Below, piece by piece: positions 1-7,695 of a stretch of DNA of 64,000 nucleotides; position 1 is the first letter of the stretch; every line of letters begins with the position of its first letter. Below the pieces are notes generated by a model, which did no database searches, was not told the origin of the DNA, and was given only the letters and a program-made list of their open reading frames with translations. This DNA is from JAAYQA01 sp964510345 (GTDB lineage Bacteria > Bacillota > Clostridia > Tissierellales > Peptoniphilaceae): contig CAZEBB010000003.1 of the NCBI GenBank assembly GCA_964510345.1, forward strand, positions 34,634 to 98,633, in the 5' to 3' direction. A program made the position numbers and the translations under genes.

Positions 1-704
1 TGATGAACTCGATCGGTTTGCAGAACCCCGGTGTACAGGCGTTTATCGACGAAGAGCTTCCGCAGATGCTTTCGATCGACACGCTGACGCTCGTGAATCT
101 CGGTGGGCATTCGATCTTAGACTACTGTGAAGGCGCACGGCTTCTCGAAAAAACCGAAGCCAAAGTGATCGAGCTCAATATCTCCTGCCCCAATGTCTCC
201 CAAGGCGGCATGGCCTTCGGCATCCAATGCCACAGTGCGGAAGCCGTCGTGCGCGCCGTGCGGGAGGTGACGACCAAGACTCTGATCGTCAAGCTATCCC
301 CCAATGCGGAGAACATCGTCGACATGGCGAAAGCCTGTGAGGCGGCAGGCGCCGACGGGGTGAGCCTCGTCAACACCTTTCAGGCGATGGCAGTGGACGT
401 GTATCAGCGAAAGCCCGTCTTTGCGAGGGTGACCGCAGGGCTCTCCGGACCCGCAATCTTCCCGATCGCGCTTCGCATGGTGTACGATGTCTGTAAAGCT
501 GTCTCTATCCCCGTGGTGGGACTGGGCGGGATCGCATCGCATGAGGATGCGCTCGCGTTTCTGATGGCCGGTGCAAGTTGTGTGCAGGTGGGAACCGCCG
601 CCTTTATGCACCCGGGCAAGCTACCGGAGATCATTCAGGGTATCGAACAGTTTATGCAAAAAGAAAACATGGCCGATCTCTCGGAGATCATCGGCATCCT
701 ATAG
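1..704 (+). CDS. pyrD: Dihydroorotate dehydrogenase, class 1B catalytic subunit (5' end outside window)
   Basis: Oxidises dihydroorotate to orotate in de novo pyrimidine synthesis. The reading frame is open to the left edge, and the first Met at base 3 lies inside the family's conserved NSIGLQNPG segment, so roughly the first 65-70 residues are missing. Visible motifs are NISCPN, which carries the catalytic Cys typical of class 1 enzymes, VKLSPN, and the C-terminal flavin-phosphate region VVGLGGI and AGASCVQVGTA. Class 1B enzymes pair with an electron-transfer subunit (PyrK), which would lie upstream and is not visible. pyrE follows after 9 bases, so the two are co-transcribed. Confidence 0.95.
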   Translation, partial: MNSIGLQNPGVQAFIDEELPQMLSIDTLTLVNLGGHSILDYCEGARLLEKTEAKVIELNISCPNVSQGGMAFGIQCHSAEAVVRAVREVTTKTLIVKLSPNAENIVDMAKACEAAGADGVSLVNTFQAMAVDVYQRKPVFARVTAGLSGPAIFPIALRMVYDVCKAVSIPVVGLGGIASHEDALAFLMAGASCVQVGTAAFMHPGKLPEIIQGIEQFMQKENMADLSEIIGIL

Positions 705-713
705 GAGGATCAT

Positions 714-1277
714 GTGGAAAAAATATTGAAAGACGCACACAGCCTTTTGGAAGGACACTTTCTGCTGTCCTCCGGCAAGCACTCCGACAAATACGTGCAG
801 TGCGCACGACTCACCGAGTATCCCGAAGTGGGCGAAGCGGTGGCCAAGAAGATCGCGGAAAAACTGGACGGCGTCGAATACGACACCATCGTCGGCCCTG
901 CGATGGGCGGCATTTTGATCGCCTACGAACTCGCGCGCGTCACCAAGAAGCGCATGCTATTTTCTGAGCGCGCCGAAGGGGAGATGTGCCTGCGCCGCGG
1001 GTTTGCGCTGGAGCCCGGTGAGCGCGTCCTGATCTGTGAGGATGTCGTGACGACCGGTATCTCGTCGATGGAAGTCGCGAAAGCGCTCGAGGCGCTGGGT
1101 GCCAAAGTCGTCGGCATCGCCGCGATCATCGACCGAACCGTCAACGAACTGCCGCTGCCCCTGTATGCCGCATATCGCGCGGAGGTACAGGTGTACGACC
1201 CCGACGACTGCCCGCTATGCAAAGAGGGCATGCCGCTCGTGAAGCCGGGAAGCCGGGGGATTCAAGGCGTTAAGTAG
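714..1277 (+). CDS. pyrE: Orotate phosphoribosyltransferase
   Basis: Transfers phosphoribose from PRPP to orotate, giving OMP, the step after PyrD. The 187-residue length is normal. The PRPP-binding loop is visible as VLICEDVVTTGISS, and GPAMGGILIAYELA is the phosphate-binding segment. The start is GTG at 714, after the Shine-Dalgarno sequence TAGGAGGA at 701-708. The ATG at 712 is out of frame and closes after five codons. The cysteine-rich tail (CPLCKEG) is common in Clostridia-type PyrE. It is the last gene of the pyr cluster and is followed by an intrinsic terminator. Confidence 0.96.
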   Translation: MEKILKDAHSLLEGHFLLSSGKHSDKYVQCARLTEYPEVGEAVAKKIAEKLDGVEYDTIVGPAMGGILIAYELARVTKKRMLFSERAEGEMCLRRGFALEPGERVLICEDVVTTGISSMEVAKALEALGAKVVGIAAIIDRTVNELPLPLYAAYRAEVQVYDPDDCPLCKEGMPLVKPGSRGIQGVK

Positions 1278-1282
1278 AGAAA

Positions 1283-1306
1283 GGGAGGCCACGCGCCTCC
1301 TTTTTT
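1283..1306 (+). terminator. Intrinsic terminator after pyrE
   Basis: GGAGGC, a five-base loop and GCCTCC are followed by six T. It lies directly after the pyrE stop codon. Confidence 0.85.
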
Positions 1307-1324
1307 GATGGATGGGGGCCGTTT

Positions 1325-1410
1325 CGTCGCGCCCGGAAAACTCTTTTCGGCACGCTCACGGCCGCTCGGCCAAGATATGGCCTCAAAGAGTATTCCGGAC
1401 ACTCCTCACT
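1325..1410 (+). repeat. 86-bp structured repeat, copy 1
   Basis: This is one of three near-identical elements; the others start at 4731 and 34712. The core begins CCGGAAAACTCTT and ends AAGAGTATTCCGG, two arms that pair over most of their length. Between them lie three GGCC blocks that can form an inner hairpin. In this copy the stem base (GCGC against ACAC) has mismatches that the other two copies lack. It sits just after the pyrE terminator, in the same orientation relative to the upstream gene as the other copies. It is not an insertion sequence, because no ORF or transposase is present. Confidence 0.85.
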
Positions 1411-1493
1411 TTTTGAAGTCCTTCGAGCATGTCATCAGTTCCATGGAAGTCCTCCTATCTTCATTTTGATGGAGTTTCGTAACTTTTTGTTTG

Positions 1494-1522
1494 TTGTGTT
1501 TTGAACGAATCTTACCTATAAT
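1494..1522 (+). promoter_or_regulatory. Sigma-A-type promoter for xpaC-telA
   Basis: -35 TTGTGT at 1494-1499, a 17-base spacer, and -10 TATAAT at 1517-1522, about 40 bases before the xpaC start. Confidence 0.6.
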
Positions 1523-1564
1523 TAAACTGTAGAATTGTTTCTGGCACCAATTGAAGGGAGCGCA

Positions 1565-2788
1565 ATGGGCAAAAAAGATAACGAGATTTGGGAACAAATC
1601 GGTAAAGATATCAGCGATGGCGTAAAGGATGTCATGAAGGCCATCGAAAAAATCGATATGAAAGAGTATCAAAAAAAGATGGAGAGCTGGCCGAAAAAGG
1701 AGCGTTCGAAGAGCGATGGCTCGAACGAATGGGTGGAGTATGAGTCCACGAATCGTTCGAGGACTCCCGCTCTGCGGGTGGACAAGCAGGGCAACCCGAT
1801 CGCACCGTTTCGCGGCAAATCGATCTTCTACCAGATCGTGGGCTACTTTACGGGGATTCCGCTGGTGTTGACGTCGATAATTCAGACCGGTTCGCTGATA
1901 AAGGCATTTTTTTCTGCAAGCGGGACGGGATTTGTCTTCAGCCAACTCCTGTTGTTGCTGTTGCTCATCTATCCGTCGACCTATATAGCACTGCGCATTG
2001 GTTGGAAGGGGTTCCGCTTGGCGAGGGCGAGAGAGCGCCTCGGCTCGTACTGGGTGGCGCTGAAAGAGAAGGGCTTCGCCGCGATCAACCAACTGGCACA
2101 AACGGTTGAGAGGCCGATGGGCAAAGTGCGGGAAGAGATCAAGTTTATGGTCAAAGAGGGATTCTTCGACTATGGAAAGTACGATAAGACGACGGACACC
2201 TTGATCATCAACGAACCGAATTACCTCGCGCATCAGAAGGCAAGTGAACTCGAATACCAAAAGCAAAAAGAGTTGGTCACGCCGGTCGTAAAAGAAGAGG
2301 TCATCGAAACGGTGGAAGCCGAGCCGGTCGATATGCTGGAAGAAGGCCGAGGCTATATCGAGCAATTGCGCTTTGCCAGAGAAGGCATTCGGTCGGAAGA
2401 GATGCAAAATGATCTCATCCATTTGGAGAATATCACAGAAAATATCTTTGAATTCGTGACAAAAAACCCGGACAAATTATCCAAGATTCGCCGCTTCATG
2501 CAGTACTATCTGCCGACGACGGTGAAATTTGCAAAAGCCTATGATGTGATGGAAGATCAGGCGGTTCAGGGTACAAATATCGTGGCGACGAAAACGAGAA
2601 TCGAAGATTCGATGAAATTGATCACGCAGGCGTTTGAGCGATTGTTGGACGAGCTGTTCCAAAAGGAAGCGCTCGACATCGAAAGCGACCTGATCGCCAT
2701 GGAGACGATGATGGCAAGAGACGGCTTAGGCGGGAAGGACTTCATCCGCGGCAGACAAGAGGAAGAAAGGACAAATGATGGACAATAA
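1565..2788 (+). CDS. XpaC-like 5-bromo-4-chloroindolyl phosphate hydrolysis family protein
   Basis: A 407-residue protein of the XpaC family, known as the usual partner of TelA but of uncertain biochemical role. The start at 1565 follows GAAGGGAG at 1553-1560; an in-frame Met at 1535 lacks a ribosome site. A charged N-terminal third (about residues 1-85) is followed by two hydrophobic segments near residues 90-140. A long, acidic, helical C-terminal half probably faces the cytoplasm. The last 14 bases overlap telA, so the two are translationally coupled. A cell-envelope or stress role is inferred only from family association. Confidence 0.75.
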   Translation: MGKKDNEIWEQIGKDISDGVKDVMKAIEKIDMKEYQKKMESWPKKERSKSDGSNEWVEYESTNRSRTPALRVDKQGNPIAPFRGKSIFYQIVGYFTGIPLVLTSIIQTGSLIKAFFSASGTGFVFSQLLLLLLLIYPSTYIALRIGWKGFRLARARERLGSYWVALKEKGFAAINQLAQTVERPMGKVREEIKFMVKEGFFDYGKYDKTTDTLIINEPNYLAHQKASELEYQKQKELVTPVVKEEVIETVEAEPVDMLEEGRGYIEQLRFAREGIRSEEMQNDLIHLENITENIFEFVTKNPDKLSKIRRFMQYYLPTTVKFAKAYDVMEDQAVQGTNIVATKTRIEDSMKLITQAFERLLDELFQKEALDIESDLIAMETMMARDGLGGKDFIRGRQEEERTNDGQ

Positions 2789-3914
2789 CAAAGAGATCAA
2801 ACCCGAACTAACGCTGGAACCTGAACTGGAACTTGACTTGGTAACCCCAACCTTGGAGACGAACGATGTAGCCGTGCCAAAAAAAGAATACGAACTCACA
2901 CCGGAAGAGCAAGCGATGGTGGACGATTTCGCGAAAAAGATCGACATCAAAAACAGTGGAATGATCCTCAAGTACGGCGCGGGTACGCAAAAGAAAATCG
3001 CTGACTTCTCGCAAAGTGCGCTTGAAAATGTAAAGACAAAAGATATGGGCGAAGTGGGCGACATGCTTTCTGGTATCGTGACAGAGCTCAAGAATTTCGA
3101 TAAAGACGAAGATGAAGGCGGGCTGTTCGGCTTCTTCAAGAAACAGGGCAATAAGCTGCAAAGTTTGCAGATCAAATACGACAGCGCCGAAGCTAATGTC
3201 AATAAGATTGCGGAAGTGTTGGAAGGACATCAAGTCCAACTGATCAAAGACACTGCAATGCTGGACAAGATGTACGAAATGAACACGATTTACTTCAAAG
3301 AGTTGAACATGTACGTACTGGCCGGCAAGCAAAAACTTGCCGAAGTGCGAGAGAAAGAGATCCCGGCGCTCTTAGAGAAAGCCAATGCGTCCGGTCTTCC
3401 CGAAGACGCGCAAGCCGTCAAAGATCTCGACAATCTGTGCATCCGTTTCGAGAAAAAGCTGCACGACCTCGAGCTGACTCGCATGGTGTCACTGCAGATG
3501 GCGCCGCAGATTCGCCTCGTGCAAAACAACGACACGATCATGGCCGAGAAAATTCAGTCCACATTGGTGAATACGATCCCGCTTTGGAAGAGCCAAATGC
3601 TGTTGGCATTGGGTGTGAGCCACTCGATGGCGGCGTCCAAGGCGCAACGCGAAGTCACCGACATGACCAATACGCTGCTCAAGAAAAACGCTGAAACGAT
3701 CAAAATGTCCACGATCGAAACGGCGAAAGAAACCGAGCGCGGTATCGTCGACCTGCAAACCCTGCAAGAGACCAACCAGTCGCTGATCACGACACTCGAT
3801 GAAGTGATGACGATCCAAAAAGAAGGCCGCGAGAAGCGCTTAGTGGCCGAACAAGAGCTGATTCGCATGGAAGGCGAGCTGAAATCCAAATTGCTGGATG
3901 TCAGCAATCGGTAA
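2775..3914 (+). CDS. TelA-like toxic anion resistance family protein
   Basis: A 379-residue soluble, mostly alpha-helical protein of the TelA/KlaA family. The family was named for tellurite resistance on plasmids but is widespread in chromosomes, where its role is unclear. Typical segments are FGFFKKQGNKLQSL near residue 120 and the C-terminal run around NTIPLWKSQMLLALG (about residue 270), the most conserved part of the family. ATG codons at 2775 and 2778 are both possible; GAAAGG at 2764-2769 fits the second slightly better. Overlap with xpaC indicates one operon. Confidence 0.85.
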   Translation: MMDNNKEIKPELTLEPELELDLVTPTLETNDVAVPKKEYELTPEEQAMVDDFAKKIDIKNSGMILKYGAGTQKKIADFSQSALENVKTKDMGEVGDMLSGIVTELKNFDKDEDEGGLFGFFKKQGNKLQSLQIKYDSAEANVNKIAEVLEGHQVQLIKDTAMLDKMYEMNTIYFKELNMYVLAGKQKLAEVREKEIPALLEKANASGLPEDAQAVKDLDNLCIRFEKKLHDLELTRMVSLQMAPQIRLVQNNDTIMAEKIQSTLVNTIPLWKSQMLLALGVSHSMAASKAQREVTDMTNTLLKKNAETIKMSTIETAKETERGIVDLQTLQETNQSLITTLDEVMTIQKEGREKRLVAEQELIRMEGELKSKLLDVSNR

Positions 3915-3962
3915 GTAAGTTAGACCAACACTCAATACGATTTCGTTAGAGTTGCTGCGTCA

Positions 3963-4057
3963 GGGGAGTCCAACGTGCTTCAGCTTCGACTTCGTCCCAT
4001 GAATTGATTTAGGAATAGGAAGGGACTCGTCTCAGAGGCGCACTTTTGGACATCCCC
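3963..4057 (+). ncRNA. Possible structured RNA between telA and apt (tentative)
   Basis: The 251-base gap holds no gene. Nested complementarity suggests folding: an outer helix GGGGAGTCC (3963-3971) with GGACATCCCC (4048-4057), an inner helix GTCCC (3994-3998) with GGGAC (4022-4026), and a short CGTC/GGCG hairpin at 4028-4040. A terminator follows at 4119. It could be a telA 3' UTR RNA or an apt leader. It matches no riboswitch I recognise. Confidence 0.25.
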
Positions 4058-4118
4058 TTTCCGCGCAACTGACAACAGTGCAGCTCATAAATCGCATCAA
4101 CTAATTCTAATCTTTACC

Positions 4119-4143
4119 GGGAGCGTTGTGCGCGCTCCTTTTT
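4119..4143 (+). terminator. Intrinsic terminator before apt
   Basis: GGAGCG (4120-4125) pairs with CGCTCC (4133-4138) and is followed by five T. It either ends the telA transcript or acts as an attenuator ahead of apt, which starts 22 bases later. Confidence 0.7.
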
Positions 4144-4165
4144 CACGGATCCTCAGGAGGATACA

Positions 4166-4684
4166 ATGGATTTAAAATCAAAGATTCGCGTCATCGAAGA
4201 TTTCCCGTCGCCGGGAATCAGCTTCAAAGACATCACCACATTGCTTTCTGACAGTGAAGCGTATTTGTATGTGGTCCAGGCGTTTATCGACTATCTGAAA
4301 GACAAAGAGATCGACATGATCATGGGACCGGAGGCGAGAGGCTTTCTCTTCGGAGCCGCAGTCGCCTATGGGATCGGCGTAGGTTTTGTGCCGGTCAGAA
4401 AGCCCGGGAAGCTCCCCGGAGAGACCACCCGCTATGACTATTCGCTGGAATACGGAACCGATGCGCTCGAAATCCACAAAGATGCGCTCAAACCCGGCAT
4501 GCGCGTCGCCATTGTCGACGACCTACTGGCCACCGGCGGAACGATGCGTGCCTCCGCGAAACTCGCCGAAATGCAAGGTGCCGAAGTCGTCACCTTGGGC
4601 TTTTTGATCGAGCTCATCGACCTGAAAGGCCGCGACAAACTCGAAGGATACGATGTGTTGTCGCTGGTGCAATACGATCATTAA
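4166..4684 (+). CDS. apt: Adenine phosphoribosyltransferase
   Basis: Salvages adenine to AMP using PRPP. The length is 172 residues, as expected for the family. It shows the N-terminal DFPSPGISFKDITTLL segment typical of Apt, GPEARGFLFGAAVAY, RKPGKLPGET, and the PRPP loop VAIVDDLLATGGT near residue 118. The start follows CAGGAGG at 4154-4160. Both flanks carry terminator-like hairpins, so it is probably transcribed alone. Confidence 0.96.
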   Translation: MDLKSKIRVIEDFPSPGISFKDITTLLSDSEAYLYVVQAFIDYLKDKEIDMIMGPEARGFLFGAAVAYGIGVGFVPVRKPGKLPGETTRYDYSLEYGTDALEIHKDALKPGMRVAIVDDLLATGGTMRASAKLAEMQGAEVVTLGFLIELIDLKGRDKLEGYDVLSLVQYDH

Positions 4685-4687
4685 CAT

Positions 4688-4710
4688 AAAAAAGTTCCCC
4701 CTTCGGGGGC
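4688..4710 (-). terminator. Intrinsic terminator for the minus-strand MBL gene
   Basis: Read on the minus strand, a CCCCC/GGGGG hairpin (4697-4709) is followed by a T-run (4688-4693 as A on the plus strand). It lies right after the apt stop codon and would stop transcription arriving from the convergent gene. Confidence 0.6.
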
Positions 4711-4730
4711 GAGCCTGAAGAGGTTCTAAT

Positions 4731-4815
4731 CGTCGCGTCCGGAAAACTCTTCTCGGCACGCTCACGGCCGCTCGGCCAAGATATGGCCTCAAAGAGTATT
4801 CCGGACGCTCCTCAT
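4731..4815 (+). repeat. 86-bp structured repeat, copy 2
   Basis: About 96% identical by eye to the copy at 1325. Here the stem base pairs perfectly: GCGTCCGGAA on the left and TTCCGGACGC on the right. The element sits between two opposed terminators, one reading leftwards at 4688 and one rightwards at 4832. Those terminators share the complementary blocks GGGGGCGAG (4705-4713) and CTCGCCCCC (4829-4837), so the whole stretch could form a larger palindrome around the repeat. Confidence 0.85.
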
Positions 4816-4831
4816 TTGGTGTATGTTACTC

Positions 4832-4856
4832 GCCCCCGTTTTTGGGGGCTTTTTTT
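4832..4856 (+). terminator. Intrinsic terminator for apt
   Basis: GCCCCC (4832-4837), a six-base loop and GGGGGC (4844-4849) are followed by seven T. It is oriented for rightward transcription from apt. Confidence 0.85.
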
Positions 4857-4858
4857 GT

Positions 4859-5530
4859 TTACAGTTCTTTACACTCGCCCGCCTCGCGGAAGTCGATGAT
4901 CGGCAGCGTAGGGTAGGACTTGGCGAGCTTGTGGGGCACGGTGTAGTCGATGGAAAAGTGAATCGGCACGATGCGTTTGGGCCGGCAGTGCTCGAAGAAA
5001 AGGCGGACGCCTTCGTCGTAGTTGGGGCCGAGTCGCGGGTCGGCGGGAACGCAGGCGATGTCGATCGCGTGCGCTTTGATCTTTTCGAGTTCGGCGAGAT
5101 AATCGGATTTTTCCATCGCCTGGGTTTCTTGGTCGTCATTCTCCCAGACCCAGGCATTCAAGTCCCCGGCGAAGTAGAAGGACAGATCGTCTCCTTCGAG
5201 GAGCAGGCTGACGCCTCGGTCAGTAGAGCCGAAAGTGGTGAGGGTATAGTCGTCGATCTCGTAGGTTTCGTCGGGTCGAATCAGCGTGATGGGGCGTTCG
5301 CAATCGGCGGGTACTTCGATGTCGTCGGACAGGACAAAGCGCGTGTCGCTGCCTCCCATCTCCAGAACGGCGGGATGAAAGTGGTCGCCGTGGCCGTGCG
5401 TCGCGATGAAGGTCACCTTTTTCCCTGAGGGGAAGGAAGGCTCGTGTGTGTCATACCAGTCGAAGACGAAGAAGCGGTCGTCGGTCTCCAACGTGAGTGT
5501 ACTGTGTTTTATATGGCAGAGTGTATGCAT
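4859..5530 (-). CDS. Metallo-beta-lactamase-fold hydrolase
   Basis: A 223-residue protein of the metallo-beta-lactamase superfamily, closest in look to the UlaG/YtnP-like small soluble hydrolases. The metal-binding signature THGHGDHFHP is near residue 45, and later ligand candidates are the Asp in FAGDLNAW (about 137) and the His in IVPIHF (about 190). The substrate cannot be told. The start follows AAAGGAGCG. It is divergent from purC and convergent with apt. It has no signal peptide and is probably cytoplasmic. Confidence 0.8.
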   Translation of the reverse strand: MHTLCHIKHSTLTLETDDRFFVFDWYDTHEPSFPSGKKVTFIATHGHGDHFHPAVLEMGGSDTRFVLSDDIEVPADCERPITLIRPDETYEIDDYTLTTFGSTDRGVSLLLEGDDLSFYFAGDLNAWVWENDDQETQAMEKSDYLAELEKIKAHAIDIACVPADPRLGPNYDEGVRLFFEHCRPKRIVPIHFSIDYTVPHKLAKSYPTLPIIDFREAGECKEL

Positions 5531-5583
5531 AGAATCGCTCCTTTCCTGTTTTCCTCATATATACCCACCATTGACCCTCATCG

Positions 5584-5592
5584 TGGTATAAT
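5584..5592 (+). promoter_or_regulatory. Extended -10 promoter for purC
   Basis: TGG directly before TATAAT (5587-5592) forms an extended -10 element. No good -35 box lies at 17 bases upstream. It is 57 bases before the purC start. Confidence 0.55.
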
Positions 5593-5648
5593 ATGCGTGG
5601 ATACTGAGCCTTACGCTCGGATCTCATGCAAAGAAAGAGGTGCATTTT

Positions 5649-6332
5649 ATGAAATTGATCAATGAAGGCAAGACGAAAGACGTATACGAACTGGATGGCG
5701 GAAACATCCTACTGAAGTTTAAAGATACAGCGACCGGCGTCGACGGAGTATTTGATCCGGGCGCTAACCAAGTTGGGCTCACCATGGAAGGCGCAGGCAA
5801 TGCAGCGCTTCGCTTGACTCGATTCTTCTTTGAAGCGATCAAGAAACACAAGATCTCGACGCACTATGTGGAATCGAATCTCGAAGATAACACGATGGAA
5901 GTCAAAAAAGCGACCGTGTTCGGAAACGGTGTAGAAGTGATCTGCCGATACAAAGCGGTCGGAAGCTTCATCCGCCGCTATGGCGCCTATGCCGAAGAAG
6001 GCCAAGACTTAGACGGCTATGTGGAGATGACCTTGAAAGACGACGCCAGACAAGACCCCCTCATCACAAAGGAAGGCTTGGCGGTTCTGGGGATTATGAA
6101 AGAGTCGGAATACAACGAAATCGTGAAGATGACGAAGGCGATCTCGGGGATCGTTCGCGAGATTCTGTCGGAGAAGGGGCTGACTCTGTATGATATCAAA
6201 CTGGAGTTTGGACGCACCGGCGATGACAAGGCGATTACGCTGATCGATGAGATCTCCGGCGGCAATATGCGCGTCTACCAAGGGGATCAAATCGTCGATC
6301 CGTTGCAATTACCCGCTCTGTTAGACGAGTAA
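5649..6332 (+). CDS. purC: Phosphoribosylaminoimidazole-succinocarboxamide synthase
   Basis: Joins aspartate to CAIR in purine synthesis using ATP. The 227 residues are near the family length. It shows the N-terminal LINEGKTKDVYEL segment, the GSFIRRYG motif in place of the more usual GSLVKR form, and LEFGRTGDDKAITLIDEIS near residue 190. Start ATG 5649 follows AAAGAGGTG at 5634-5641; an upstream GTG at 5640 overlaps that ribosome site. It stands alone, away from other pur genes, and is somewhat divergent at its C-terminus (GGNMRV where SPDTCR is common), but the core is clear. Confidence 0.88.
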   Translation: MKLINEGKTKDVYELDGGNILLKFKDTATGVDGVFDPGANQVGLTMEGAGNAALRLTRFFFEAIKKHKISTHYVESNLEDNTMEVKKATVFGNGVEVICRYKAVGSFIRRYGAYAEEGQDLDGYVEMTLKDDARQDPLITKEGLAVLGIMKESEYNEIVKMTKAISGIVREILSEKGLTLYDIKLEFGRTGDDKAITLIDEISGGNMRVYQGDQIVDPLQLPALLDE

Positions 6333-6390
6333 ACGAGAGTATGGGGGTATAAATACTAAAATATGTGCGTTGCACGAGAAATGAGTGAGT

Positions 6391-7695
6391 ATGATGTACA
6401 ATCGAAATGACCAACAACAAAAAGTGATTGACTATATTGCATCCGGTTGCAAGGCCCCCGGCACGGAGCAAGTCGGTTTGGAAATTGAGCACTACCTCGT
6501 CCGAAGTTCCGATCTGCGTACGGTGAACTATTTTGACCAACCGGGCGTGGAGACCGTGCTGCGCGATATCAGGGACTTGGGCTACGAAGCCTCCGGCGAA
6601 GGCGATCATGTCTTACAGGTCGACCTGCCTTTAGGAGCGATTACGCTGGAGCCGGGCTCTCAGTTTGAGTTTTCACTGGAAAGACGAAGCAATATCGTCG
6701 ACTTGGTGTCCAATTATGATCAAACGCGGGAGATCGTGGAACGCGTATTACCCGATGATTTTTGGATGGTGAACTTGGGCTATCATCCCGTCACCAAGAT
6801 CGACGAGATCAAGATTCTACCGAAGAAGCGCTACGACTACATGTTCAATTACTTCAAAAAGCGCGGAAAGATGGCGCACAATATGATGAAGGGCACCGCT
6901 GCGGTGCAAATCGCGTTGGACTATACGTCCGAAGCGGACTTCGTCAAGAAATTCCAGCTATTGACGCGTCTGACGCCCGTCTTTTACACCATGTTTGACA
7001 ATGCGGCACACTTTGAAGGTGAAGCCAATCCGATGCGCAACACGCGTATGAAGATCTGGGAGAATACCGACAGCGATCGCTCAGGTATCATACCGGGCAG
7101 CTTGTCGGAGGACTTCGGGTTCGGCGCCTATGCGGACTATATATTGGACAATCCCATCATCTTCCGCGTCGTCGATGGCGAAGCGGTCTCCGTTGGCGAT
7201 CAGACCTTTGCCGAGCTCTTTGACCCGGAAAAAGACGGGGAGGACTTCATCTACCATGCGGTCTCGATCGTATTTCCGGACGTACGCGTGAAGCGCTATA
7301 TCGAGTATCGCGTCATGGATTCCGTGCCGATCTCATTGGCGGGCGCATGCTGCGCGGTACTCAAGGGCTTGCTGTATCATGCGGACAATTTGAACGCGTA
7401 CAGCGAACGCTTAGCGCCGATGACGGAGGCGGAACTGCACCGCATTCGCGAAGAGTCGGAGTCGAAAGGATACGATACGCCATTTATGGGCGGAACGATC
7501 CTCTCGTTTGCACAAGAAATGCTCCAGAGCGTGAAAAAAGGCTTAGCCCCGGAAGAAGTGGCACTTCTCGGTCCGTTGGAGGACCTTGTGTCCAGAGGCT
7601 TGGCACCGCGCGATGTATTTGCGGCGATTGAAGAAAAGTCCGGTTTGGAGGCTGCGGTCCGCGCCTTTTCGGCGGAAAGGATTCAAGATGTTTAA
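6391..7695 (+). CDS. Glutamate-cysteine ligase, plant/proteobacterial-type family
   Basis: A 434-residue protein that by family would join L-glutamate to L-cysteine using ATP, the first step of glutathione-type thiol synthesis. Family landmarks are GLEIEHYLV near residue 30, TLEPGSQFEFS near 95, the KRGKMAHNMMKGTAAVQ block near 160, and IWENTDSDRSG near 225. The ribosome site is weak; GTG at 6385 and ATG at 6391 or 6394 are all possible. It overlaps the following ATP-grasp gene by 8 bases, so the two are coupled. A ligase for another amino-acid pair cannot be excluded. Confidence 0.8.
   Translation: MMYNRNDQQQKVIDYIASGCKAPGTEQVGLEIEHYLVRSSDLRTVNYFDQPGVETVLRDIRDLGYEASGEGDHVLQVDLPLGAITLEPGSQFEFSLERRSNIVDLVSNYDQTREIVERVLPDDFWMVNLGYHPVTKIDEIKILPKKRYDYMFNYFKKRGKMAHNMMKGTAAVQIALDYTSEADFVKKFQLLTRLTPVFYTMFDNAAHFEGEANPMRNTRMKIWENTDSDRSGIIPGSLSEDFGFGAYADYILDNPIIFRVVDGEAVSVGDQTFAELFDPEKDGEDFIYHAVSIVFPDVRVKRYIEYRVMDSVPISLAGACCAVLKGLLYHADNLNAYSERLAPMTEAELHRIREESESKGYDTPFMGGTILSFAQEMLQSVKKGLAPEEVALLGPLEDLVSRGLAPRDVFAAIEEKSGLEAAVRAFSAERIQDV

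Noticed and set aside
1325..1410. Insertion sequence or transposon remnant for the 86-bp repeats
   Set aside because: No transposase ORF, no visible target duplications, and the whole element is itself the hairpin. Short minus-strand ORFs in copies 2 and 3 with similar starts are only the shared repeat read as protein.
1406..2422. Long minus-strand ORF antisense to xpaC
   Set aside because: It is a shadow of the plus-strand gene, with Arg/His/Leu-rich composition and no recognisable domain. Similar long shadows opposite hydG, lplA and the TrpB2 gene were dropped for the same reason.
3915..4165. Purine or PRPP riboswitch ahead of apt
   Set aside because: None of the conserved core sequences of those classes could be found; only generic pairing is visible, so it is listed as a tentative RNA.
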